A stretch of DNA of 64,000 nt from Diphasiastrum complanatum (lineage: Eukaryota > Streptophyta > Lycopodiopsida > Lycopodiales > Lycopodiaceae). This document shows positions 11,530 to 21,524 of the stretch, piece by piece. The DNA lies in contig CM055099.1 of assembly GCA_029204225.1 (NCBI GenBank), positions 68,925,349-68,989,348 on the forward strand, given 5' to 3'. Position 1 is the first letter of the stretch, and each line of letters begins with the position of its first letter. A model generated the notes under the pieces. That model was not told the DNA's origin. It saw only the letters and a program-made list of their open reading frames with translations, and ran no database searches. Both the position numbers and the translations under genes were made by a program.

Positions 11530-12955
11530 GCATAGTGTCTTGTTGTTCATAGAGTAGAGCGAATAGACAATTCAATGTTCCTACGAGCAATGACATCAAC
11601 TCATTCATCTCCAATAAGGACTCCATCCTCACCTTCCAAGTAAAATAGTTGATTGAGGTAAGCCTATCATTGCTCCCCAGCATAAAGCCTCCACTTGTAG
11701 CCATGATGAAGTGACTTGATCTTCTCTTTCAACCTGTTCCAATGCACAAAGCACTCTCTTGAATGTCAACAAATGAACTCAAGAAGAAATCACAGAGATA
11801 TGGAACCTCTCAAATCTCTTCTAGACTTCTAACTAGAAAATCAACACATAGAATAGTGAGATCTTGATCAACCTATGATCTATTCTCAATCTAATAATTC
11901 TTGCCACTTCCTAAGATTGAAACACACTCAAATGAAGTTCAGTAACCTCACAAACTAGAGATCCAATCAAAATTAGGGTCTTAACAAAATCACAAAAAAT
12001 TGAATATCTCAAATTCTTCATGCAATTTCTAAAAACTTGATATATCTTCTTGTAGCTTCATTAGAGGCTTTCTTAATGCACCAAAAATTGTCTAATTCCA
12101 GTAAACCAAGTGCAAAATCGGAATTGATCAAGTATATAACCCTCTATTGAGTTTTGACCTACAAAAGGTCAATTCTACACATGCAAAAATGCTGATTTTT
12201 TAGTAGAAATCAATCTAGCATGCTCTAGCATTGGTAACTCCTCCAAATCCTTACTAAAGATGGCTGATCCTTTCATAACCTGAAACACAAGAGCTCTGAT
12301 ACCATGTGAAGGATTTCAGATTATTCAAGATCCAATCCATGTCCCTGATCTTTGGTTACAAAAAGAAGCAAACCAACAATCCTGCCAATGTAGAAAAATC
12401 AGCATCTACATACAAAAATGAGATGCAAACTCTAAGAGATACTGATCAAACATGAAACAAAACATAAAATATGTTTGATTTCCGTACAATTACAGTAAGC
12501 TACTATATTTCACACGTGTGGAACAAAAAAATAACAAAATATGAGCATTCTACACACAAGATTACAAGATATCATCACGAGAGTGCACCAATTAGTAGAA
12601 CCCAAAGAGAACCATGTATAATGATGAAATGAGAGAGAGAAGAGAGAAGAGGTGTCTCTCCACAAGTTACATCCTTTCATAGAGTGTCCAAACCTATTTG
12701 GCCACTTGGCTTTCCCTCCAAAATGTAAACCCTACTATTTTTGGGTCTAGATGCAATGTACTCAAAGTTCAAATTTGAATCTCTCTCAAAATCGACTACC
12801 AACATTCCCACACTTCCAAAAAGTGTTTATTGAATGTATTTTAAACTAATATAACTCAAAAAGTTTATCTCTAAGTCTAAAATGAGTTTTGGCCTCATAT
12901 TGACAATTTACCAAAATATGACTAAACTAGACTAAACTAGTTGAAATCTCTCACA
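11530..12955 (-). mobile_element. Copia 5' end: LTR, primer site and gag start
   Basis: In minus orientation the LTR runs from 12955 to 12305 (651 bp) with ends TGTGA...TCACA. It is followed by the initiator-Met primer site at 12304-12293 (TGGTATCAGAGC). The leader follows, then a gag start at 11704 reading MATSGGFMLG and then SINYFTWKVRMESLL, the usual UBN2-type gag N terminus. Similarity stops near 11545, so the element is truncated inside gag and has no second LTR. It separates two pieces of the Helitron pseudogene. The LTR carries the palindrome CACACGTGTG at 12511-12520. Confidence 0.8.
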
Positions 12956-12965
12956 TCATATGCAT

Positions 12966-15060
12966 CAGCAGTACCATGATGCTATGGCCATCGTTAGGGA
13001 GTTGGTTCTCCAGATTTGTTTATCATAATGATAGCAAACTCAAATTTCTTAGAAGTGAGGAGGAGTTGAGATTTCAACAGAGGCCCGATTTGGTGTCGAG
13101 GGTTTTAGCATGAAGCTTCATCACTTGATTGAGTTGTTGAAGAAGGATGCGATATTTGGGCGCATTATAGGAAGGCTTCATGTTATTGAGTTCCAGATAG
13201 AGGATTCACCTATTGATTATATTGGAGGAGTGAAGCAAACCCATCATTGTTGGAGATTATGATCATATTGTATGCAAAGAGATTCATGTGAGAGAGGATG
13301 ATCCAGAGTTGTATGAGATAAAGAGGATCTGTATGATGCACAACCCATGCAGAAAATCTTTTCCAAATGCACTGTGCATGAAGGATGGAAAATGCTCAAA
13401 GAACTACTCAAAGAATTTCATTGATGAAACAACGATAGCGAATGGGTATGTTTTATATAGGTGTAGAGAGAATGGAATGAAGGTGCAGTCGCATGGAATA
13501 AAATTAGATAACAAGTGGATAGTATCGTACAACACATGGTTGACACTACATTTTCAGTGTCCAACCAACGTAGAGATATGTGTACATATACGTAGTATCT
13601 ATACAAGTACGTGTACAAGGGGCCAGATATGATTACGGCAGAGGCTATAGAGGGTCATGGTCACAGAGCTAGGACAATGAATGAGATAGAGCAATTTTTT
13701 AATGCTCAATATTTCTTTGCGAGTGAGGCTTGCTAGTGATTGTTTGGAATTTCTATGGGTGCTCATAAGCCAGTTGTGACTTGACTGGAAGTACATCTTC
13801 ATGGACAGGAATTGGTTTACTTTAATGAGAGAGCCAATTTAGAGGAGGTTGTAGAAGGTCATTCAAGTACCACTTTGACAACTTTTTTTGAGTTGAATAG
13901 AAGTGGCGATTCGGAGGCTTGAGAGTTGTTGTGCCAAGACTTGCCGCGATCTTAGGATTATAGCAAGAGAGTGCGAAGGTGAATCTGTAGAATCAATGCA
14001 CAATCTATTCCAACCATTGGACATATGTATTTTGTCCATCCGTCCAAAGGAGGGCGATTGTATTTGCGAGTTCTTTTGGCTCACGTCAGAGGTGCAACAA
14101 GTTTTGAGGACTTGTGCACAAGTAACGGTGAGTTGTTTTCGTCGTTCAGAGATGCTTGCAAACATAGACTTCTAATAAACGACGCAATGGAATGGATTGA
14201 CTGTCTGCTGGAGGCGGTGTCATGGAAGAATCTGTTGCAACTTCGGCTCATGTTGTACTTCTTTTCACATGTGGCCCTTTTATTAGATCTTTGGAAGAGT
14301 ATAGAGTCCCATTTAGTAGAGAATTACGCGGAGGAGTTAGAACAGCCAATAATGTGTGAGACCATTACTGTGAGTCAGATCATGATAGATAGGGCTCTTC
14401 TAGATATGGAGATGCACATGCAGGCATCTAAGAAAGTCGTTGAAAATTTTTGGCCTCACACTTCCTGATAGCGATGTTGAGTTTTCTCCAGTAATTCGCG
14501 AAGAGATATTTTTTGATGAGACCCTTTCAGAGGCAAAGGCCAACATCGAGAGATTGAATGTGGATCAACGCGTGATTTTTGACCCTGTGATGTATGAACA
14601 TGTGATACGAAGAGTGGATGGAGTGTTCTTTGTAGATGGTACGGGTGGTACGGGTAAGATGTTTCTCTATAGTGTAATGTTGTCGTACGTGCGTGCACAA
14701 GGTTGGATAGCATTGGCGGTTGGATCATCGAGGATCGTTGCATTGTTAATGAAAGGTGGTAGGATCGCACACTCTAGATCTAGGATTCCTCCGACGGAAT
14801 TGAACGATAGCTCAACATGCAACGTCTCAAACAGTCTCTGTGAGGTAAACTTTTGATGGCATTCATTTGAGACGAGGCTCCCATGGTACATAAGTATGCC
14901 ATCGAGTGTGTGGATCGGGCTCTATGGGACATATTGGATATTGATACTCCATTTGGAGGAGTTTCGATCATTTTTTGTGGTGATTTTAGGTGCTCCTGGT
15001 GGTACAACGGGACAAACATTGTATATTTGGAAGTGCTCTTCTAGGAAAAGAGCCAGAAGA
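12966..15060 (+). pseudogene. Helitron Rep-helicase pseudogene
   Basis: Helitrons encode a rolling-circle Rep nuclease fused to a PIF1-like helicase. In order, the + strand shows QQYHDAMAIVRE (12966), DLVSRVF near 13090, VIEFQ near 13190, then CMMHNPC and CMKDGKCSKN in the frame 13288-13632. After these come a Y-V-Y-K-G-P-D-type match near 13615, YLRVLLAHVRGATSFEDL (14025-14468 frame), helicase Walker A DGTGGTGKM at 14635-14661, and Walker B DEAP near 14870 with GDFR near 14980. The HUH catalytic motif expected after VIEFQ (PHAH) reads PIDY, and the Walker A threonine is Met. Frameshifts and stops join at least five frames. No Helitron terminal hairpin was identified. Confidence 0.85.
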
Positions 15061-16080
15061 ACTTGATCAGATTGTTTATGAGCCGCTGCACATATGAGAA
15101 AGGGGATATGTGGAGGCCTATAAATCCACATTTGTCCAAATAAATTGTTATATGTTGTAAATTTTTCAATTTTTGCACATGTAAATATGTGATAGTGCCT
15201 AATTCCATGTAAAGGCCTATTTGCACTTTAGTAATTCATTGTATTAAAGACTCGCAACGTTTTAGAGCGACGTCTTATAACGACATGTAGATGTTCCCAA
15301 CCGATACTCTAACGGTTGGTGAGCGATATCTGACAAAATTTTACAGAAAATTCAATCCCAATAAATCCTAGAAGTGATGGAGGATGCACAAATCAAACAT
15401 CTAGATCTGAACTATGAGCTAGAATCAAGACTAGTTACCAAAACTAGCAAATTTGGCATTTAACTCCACATTAGGCACATAGATTTGATCAAATGGACTA
15501 AAGTAAAGTACAACAAGCTTCTCAGACCTGTAAATAGTTTCAGTACCTTCCAATCCAAGCAATTAATGCATAAAAACACTCACATCCAATAGCTAGAACT
15601 CGCCACCAAAAGACAATGATGATAGAAGTGGAAAAACTCGATTTTTCTTCATACTTGGAAGGAAATCCCATCATACATTTATACTTTTCAAGCTCGGATC
15701 CGAGCATATTAGGGCACCTTTGAACTTTTCATACCCTAACATAACATCTAATCTAATAGGTCATTGGATCCACCCTAACTTGGGATCAAGATCTCAAGAT
15801 CCAAAAACAATGTAAAACATGTTATTTTTAGATCCTAGAATTTCTCTAGCCTATCCAAACACATTTTGGCCTCATTTCAAAGATGCTATCACAATGTAAT
15901 ATGAGGAATGAACAGCATCCTATGTTATTTGGCACGTGTGGCATCTATTTACATGGCCATCTTGCCAATTACAATGCATGTGACCAAAATTGGCCAAGCT
16001 AGAATTGTGAATTTTTAATACCTTTCCTCACAATCTAGCTAGATGATAACATAGCTTTACTAATTAAGCCAAGGGCTGAT
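15061..16080. other. no gene seen; possibly LTR of the adjacent Copia remnant
   Basis: AT-rich sequence. In minus orientation it follows the Copia pol terminus at 16081, a purine-rich GAGGAAAGG lies near 16030, and LTR-like sequence could extend towards 15300. No second copy exists in the window to define the boundaries. Confidence 0.4.
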
Positions 16081-16685
16081 CTAAGATTCAAAAAAGCACT
16101 CTTTTGAAGAGTCTTTGTCAATATATCAGCTATGCATTCGTCACTTGAAACATGCTCCAATGAGACCTCCTTAGCTTGGATCTTTTCTCTTACAAAGTGG
16201 TGAGCAATCTCCATGTGTTTGAAAATTCACATACTCTGTGAATTTGTCAAATGCTTCTAATTTATTGTGAATAAAGTAGACTCTGAAAAACTTACTATAA
16301 TCATCAATAAAGGTTATATAATACTTTGAGCCTCCTATTGAGATCACGTTAAAAGGTCCATAGATGTCAGAATGCACAAGCTCCAGAATCTTTGGCGTTG
16401 ATACTGCACACATGTCTGCACAGATGTAGGCGGTCGAATTCCCGTGATTCGATCTTTCTTCGCCCATCTTTGAGCTCTCTGGTTCCTCGACATAGGATGA
16501 ACTATTGTTGTTCTCATGTCTGCTTTGAGTTGATTTGTTTCTTGGGTTCTGGCGGGGTAGTCCATGGCTGCATGACCCTTCTTATGATAGTGGATACACT
16601 CAATTTTCAGATTAAGCCAACACGAATAGACATTATGTCCTTCGTGTTTGCATTGATCTATCTTCAAGATCCAAACTAGATCCAA
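16081..16685 (-). pseudogene. internally deleted Copia gag-integrase-RNase H
   Basis: In minus orientation this reads a degraded gag zinc knuckle (CIHYHKKGHAAMDYP, with His in place of the second Cys), then an integrase start (LELVHSDIYGPFNV, then YYITFIDDYSKF) up to about 16220. It then jumps directly to the C-terminal end of RNase H (KHMEIAHHFVREKIQ, then ADILTKTLQ) at 16215-16081. Nearly all of integrase and RT are therefore deleted. The pieces lie in more than one frame. Confidence 0.8.
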
Positions 16686-16799
16686 ACCTAGCTCAATTTA
16701 CTATAGATTTGATCAAAACTAGTCTCCTCCTTGATCTCAACTTCACAAGAAGGGTGAAACCACCTATACTGAACCAAAAGAACTTTAGAACCTAACTGA

Positions 16800-17520
16800 C
16801 GAAGAGAAAGAGATCATGCAGCACATGTCTTACAGGAGGCTAATTGGATCGTTGATGTATCTAGTAGATAATGCGCGTCCGAACATTACTTATGCTGTGT
16901 TTAGAATGAGCCAATTCAACGTGAACCCAGGTCCTATGCACTGGAAGATTGCGAAGATTATCCTACAATACCTTCAAAAGACGAAGGATTTCGGGCTATA
17001 TTACTCTTGCGATGCCGAATTCCAGATGCACTCCTACATCGATGCAAGTTGGGCATCACTCAAGGATGACTGTAAAAGTGTCTTAAGAGGGTGTACCATT
17101 GTAGCGAATGCAGCAATTCTCTTGGCCAGCAAGAAGCAGACCATCATAGCTCAGTGATCCTACAAAATAGAATATGTCGCAGCCGCGAAGATGGCCAATG
17201 AACTCACATGGCTCAGATAGTTCCTCGACGGACTGGGTGAAATCACCAAATAACCTCTAATCTTGTAGATGGACAATACTTCTGCCATACACTTGACGAA
17301 GGATCTCATGTTTCATTCAAGAATGAAACACATTGCAATCAGGTACCATTTGATAAGGGACCTAGTCGAAAAGAACGAGTTAAAAAGCACCTTCATTGGA
17401 ACGAAACAGATGGTAGCATTCATCTTTACCAAGACCTTAGAGAAAGGATTGTTTGAGAGACATAGGAAAAGTCTGGGAGTCGTAAAGCTACCACTCTCTA
17501 AGAAGGAGCTGAAGAACTAA
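16800..17520 (+). pseudogene. Copia reverse transcriptase end and RNase H
   Basis: The + strand reads YRRLIGSLMYLVDNARPNIT, the end of a Copia RT, then an RNase H region with YIDASWASLKDD, LLASKKQTIIAQ and, after a stop near 17157, more of the same domain. A last frame (17269-17520) reads MDNTSAIHLTKD, then FHSRMKHIAIRYH and FTKTLEKG. Two or three in-frame stops break it. It is oriented opposite to the adjacent 16081-16685 remnant, so the two are separate insertions. Confidence 0.85.
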
Positions 17521-18359
17521 ATGTTTCTACCCGCAAAGCTTTGTTAGCTTTCGAGTTCGAGTCTGCAGAACTACAAGGGAGCTGCTTACAGGCAAAATCC
17601 GCCACAGACCATAACTGCCACATAACGGTTTTAGTTGAAGGACACTCAAAGGCGAAAGTCAGATGTTCGACGACCAAAGGAGCTTGAAGATGAAGGTCAG
17701 ATGTTCAAAGACCGAAGGAGCTTGAAGCTTGAAGCGAACACGAACACGAAGCTGAACAACATCCGAAGACCGAAAGGCGGCGGATCTTTACGCTCCAAGT
17801 ACAAATAAGATCAAGCAAAGTACCAGGAGGACAACCGCCTCCATGGATGATGTTGATGTGTTCGGAGCACTGTGAGAACATGCCTAACTAGCCATTCTTG
17901 TAATCAGAGATTAGTTAAAATCCTTTCTTTCTCCATCTATATAATCAGATCGAAGATGAGAGAATTGGTTGAGTGTCAACCTGAGTTAAGCATAGTGTTG
18001 CCGAGCCGATGTCCAAGAAGTCCGCTAGTAAGCGAGACGATCTGACGTTATTCATGAGAGACATAGCTTCTCTTGTGCCGACGCGCTGTGTGGGTTTGTC
18101 ACAACGACGCAAGGATTATTGATAATACAATAGCTCAAATGCACATGTATTTTCAACTTGGATGATCTCGAATGCTTGGATGCCTAATTGTTGTTTATAC
18201 ATGTTTAGTTGTTTATTATTTATTTCGCACACTAGTTCATCTTTGTCCAATGCTTAAATGAAGTATAACGTAGGTCAGCAGTGTTTGTCTACACTCTCGA
18301 GGATTGTAGATCTGATCTAGCAAGGTAGTAGCCGACAGACAGGATCGAATTCCATTCGG
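17521..18359. other. no gene seen; possible LTR tail
   Basis: Downstream of the Copia RNase H end. It may hold that element's LTR, but there is no second copy to confirm it. A short duplicated motif (AAGTCAGATGTTC... / AAGGTCAGATGTTC...) lies at about 17650-17710. Confidence 0.4.
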
Positions 18360-19225
18360 GTCTCAAAACAATACTCAACTAACCTCTCACGAGCTTCCAA
18401 GAGGAATGATCCAAGTAATTCCATCTTGCTAGTGACTTGTACTATGAATGTACTTCTCGGGCCCCCCGAAGTTCTTTTCTAAAATTTGTCTCACTTAAAC
18501 TCGCTTGATGTTCACAAAGACACAAGTAGTAGCAAAGTAATTTTGATTCAAAAGAACTATCTTGAAGGATTATACATGTTGAAAGTACAATACTAAGGAC
18601 CATAATTGAACCTACATAAGGCTCCAAGATTGATTGATTGATTGATTGATACACCTATCTATTGCAAAACTAGTCACAAAATCTTGATCTAGAAAAGCAA
18701 TATTGGATCCCACAATCAAGAGCAATCTAAAGCATTGATCAAACATTGAATAACGATCCCACACGTGTGTTGTACGAACTCTAGTACAGCCTATTATCAG
18801 AGATTAAGTGGAATCAAGTAGATACCAAAGCATTCACAATCAAGACAAATGTGTAGAAATCTCAAGATTGCCAATGTGCTCCAAAAATTCTCTCCCCTCA
18901 CTATGGAATGATGGATTGTATGTACAATAAGCTCTTCCCCACCTCAAGTTAGGTGAAAATCTAGTATGTAATGAGGAAGATGATTGACCATTTTTTTCCT
19001 AATTTGTCAATCTTACCTCACTCTAGAGTTTTTCCAAGTTGGTGGCTAGGTTGGTTATCCACCTCCATGATTCAAGGAATTTGGTCCTATAATTTAGGAA
19101 TTATGACCAAACAAACCTAACTAACCCTATGAAGGATATCTAACCTATCTAGGGTAGCCTACACATGTGGCAACATGGACTCACACGTGTTGGACCCACC
19201 TATGTACAATCTACATGGTTTGAGT
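18360..19225 (-). mobile_element. Copia family R1, copy B: LTR, leader and gag start
   Basis: In minus orientation the LTR spans 19225-18577 (inner end starting TGTTGAAAGTACAATACTAAG on the + strand), followed by a degraded primer site, leader and a gag N terminus near 18425-18360. The LTR matches copy C from 49163 and copy A at 2990-3330. A block at 18480-18570 matches 48360-48430 of copy C, so part of the leader is deleted here. The LTR carries CACACGTGTG at 18760-18769. A gag-protease remnant abuts it at 19226, giving an internal - LTR - internal layout. Confidence 0.7.
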
Positions 19226-20350
19226 TGAGAAGAAGTACTTTTTATAAGTCATGTGGGAACTTGCCCTACTATCAATCCACCAAGTGTCTCTTAGATTGCC
19301 ATTACTTGTTGGTGAGGATGTAGATGCCATCAAGAATATGCAAGGTTTTCTTGTTTTTTCTCCTCTTCTTGTGCTCTTTGCCTCTTGCAGCATTCAGATG
19401 CAAAATGCCCCTTCTTTCCACAAAAGAAGCAATTTGATCCTCCTCCTTGGCCTCCTTTGCTTAATCCTTATTGGATCCCTTGGTCTTTTTCTTGCCCTTG
19501 AATGAGAAATTTGCTTTCTCATCTCCATCTTACAATGATAAGAAAATCATCCTAACTTTTTCATGGAGCATCATCCTACACTCTTCAGCCACTAGCACAC
19601 TATGGAGCTTATAAATTGATGGCAAAGTGTCTTGGATGGAAAAACTTTGAACCAAATTGGAGAACTCATCTCCTAAGCCATTGAGGATCACTTTATTTGT
19701 GACTTTGATCACTTGACAAAATTTTCAGAATTTTTAATATGTACACTCAATCTATCTGTTTATTTGACACTGTTCTGCTATTTTGAAGTATTTGAACATT
19801 CTTTGAATTTCATTCGACAATTCTTCGAATTTGAAAATACTCAAACATCTTCTAAGATGTGCGAACTTCAGTACCTCATGGAGAAAATGTTGTGGGAGAT
19901 TGTGGAGGGATCGGAGAAGAAGCCGCAAGCAGAAGTGGAAGGAGTTTCGATCGATGAAGGAGCGGGAAAGTTGTTTGACATGTGTGAGCAGAAAGCTATG
20001 ATTAGATGTTGGGAGAGATGCCATCAGCGTAGGTGCAAGATGCGACTATAGCCAAGCAGGTGTGGGACACGCTGAACAACATATATGAAGGAAAAACCAT
20101 CACCAACATCATGTTGTTGTGATGGAAATTAGCAAGTTACAAGTTCATTATCAAGGATCTTTTCTCCTATAGAAGCCAACTCTTTGTTGAGAGACTTGAT
20201 CCTTAGCACATACTCTTGTGCACTTTCATCACTTCTCCTCATGCTTTGTAAGATTTGGTTTATTATCATAAGCACTCTTGAAGTATTGTTGGATTTATTC
20301 ATGGACCCACGCGAGTTTTGGAAATTTTTGAGGAAAGGCGGAGACTCCAT
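19226..20350 (-). pseudogene. Copia gag-protease remnant
   Basis: In minus orientation, 20350-20129 reads NQILQSMRRSDESAQEYVLR and 19712-19530 reads VILNGLGDEFSNLVQ; both closely match the gag of copy C (47759-48100). A further segment at 19393-19211 carries the protease block WWIDSRASSHMT, in which the catalytic D-S-G is D-S-R. The gag is interrupted at about 19740-20125 by a gag fragment of a different Copia in the opposite orientation. No pol follows; the next sequence is the R1 LTR. Confidence 0.8.
19740..20125 (+). pseudogene. nested Copia gag fragment
   Basis: On the + strand, LMEKMLWEIVEGSEKK near 19870, then KQVWDTLNNIYEGKTITNIM near 20060 (different frame), match the UBN2-type gag of another Copia family. 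It lies inside the antisense gag remnant at 19226-20350. No LTR or duplicated target site was found, so the way it arrived is unclear. Confidence 0.65.
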
Positions 20351-20980
20351 GCAAGTTTGGGACCATCCTCAAGCCTCAATGCCTTGGGGGTGGAGGGCTT
20401 GCATCTTATGAGCACTTAGGGCTTTGGCCCCAGTGCATCCTACACCACACTTTTTTTTTTTTAAATTGGTTGCCATGGCGCCACGGGTCCGGGAAACCCA
20501 AATTTATCCCATAAGCATTTTTATGGGATTACTGAGAGGGATTATATAGGCAATCTTCCCCACTACCTCACATGTGTGTGCCTGGGCATGGTGTGCTGGC
20601 GTCACTTGTGCCCTGCCCGTCGCCCGATCCGCCTGCCAGATGCTGCCCGACGCGATCCCCGACCCTACATGGCGCCCACCTGGGCTGCCCGGGACCTGCA
20701 CTGCCCGGTGCCACTGCCCAGGGTGCCCGGGACCACGGCGCAGGGCCCGCGTCTTCAAAAATCACTCGCGTGGCCCAATTTCGACGGGCACCGCTCGGGG
20801 GGCCACGTGGTGCCAAAAAATTGGGCCGGGGCCAAACGTCCAACATGGGTGGCCCCGTGCCTTAAGGCCCCAGCCGGCGGGGGGTTCAAACTTCAAAGTG
20901 GCCTCACAGTCTTGTCAGCCCCTTATGATTCAGGTGTCCTTTGTAAGGACACGACCCTAAAGTGAAGGTACACACCCTCA
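20351..20980. other. GC-rich block upstream of the RZ-1 gene
   Basis: About 20560-20900 is markedly GC-rich compared with the AT-rich surroundings, so all three + frames and two minus frames stay open without any recognisable motif. I do not support a gene here. A T tract (20449-20461), a hairpin CCATAAGCATTTTTATGGG near 20508-20526 and a TATA-like ATTATATAGG near 20541 precede it. It could be an LTR, a CpG-rich promoter region, or another repeat. Confidence 0.5.
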
Positions 20981-21068
20981 CCCTCAGCACACCAGCAATT
21001 TTAACGCCGCACCGTTAGATGATCCCGATGACTCTTAGGGCTCATTTTACTGTCTATAACGCAGCTGA

Positions 21069-21089
21069 CACGTGGGATAACTACACGTG
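21069..21089 (+). promoter_or_regulatory. pair of G-box / ABRE-like motifs
   Basis: Two CACGTG cores, at 21069-21074 (GACACGTGGG) and 21084-21089 (TACACGTGGC), lie 15 bp apart about 2.2 kb before the RZ-1 start codon and just before the presumed leader exon. G-box/ABRE motifs bind bZIP or bHLH factors; RZ-1 genes in other plants are known to respond to cold. That these sites control this gene is inference. Confidence 0.5.
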
Positions 21090-21272
21090 GCTGGCATCCT
21101 AGGGGGCGCGTTGAAACTCTACCGTCATGGCAAAAACCCTGCGTCCGGGGTGTACTTTCCCTCCCGATCCACCGTCATCTTTTGTTTTTCGACGAATGCT
21201 GCTGCATCTGTCGCTGCGTAAGCCGAGCTGCTGCCGAAGTATCGATCCATTTCTCCTGGTTTTGCTTCTTTC

Positions 21273-21524
21273 AGAGCATCAATCTTGCTTAGAAGTATTC
21301 AAATCCCAGGTACTAGTCTGTCATTTCTCTGGTTTTTGTTTGGTTTTGCTTCTTTCAGAGCATCAATCTTGCTTAGAAGTATTCAAATCCCAGGTACTAG
21401 TCTGTCATTTCTCTGGTTTTTGTTTGGTTTTGCTTCTTTCAGAGCATCAATCTTGCTTAGAAGTATTCAAATCTAAGGTACGAGTCTGTCATTTCTCTGT
21501 TTTTTTTCTTGTTTTGATCAGAGC
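21273..21524 (+). repeat. three tandem 84-bp units with splice-site-like edges
   Basis: Near-perfect copies start at 21273, 21357 and 21441. Each has a pyrimidine tract ending TTCTTTCAG, a 35-nt core from AGCATCAATC to CAAATCCCAG, then GTACTAG. The core thus looks like a mini-exon between an acceptor and a donor. The 49-nt spacer is too short for a normal plant intron, so only some sites could be used in any one transcript. The third unit reads TCTAAGGTACGAG at the donor position. Confidence 0.9.

Noticed and set aside
20504-20965. Open frames of 84-129 codons on both strands
   Set aside because: They overlap in five phases and result from stop-poor, GC-rich composition.
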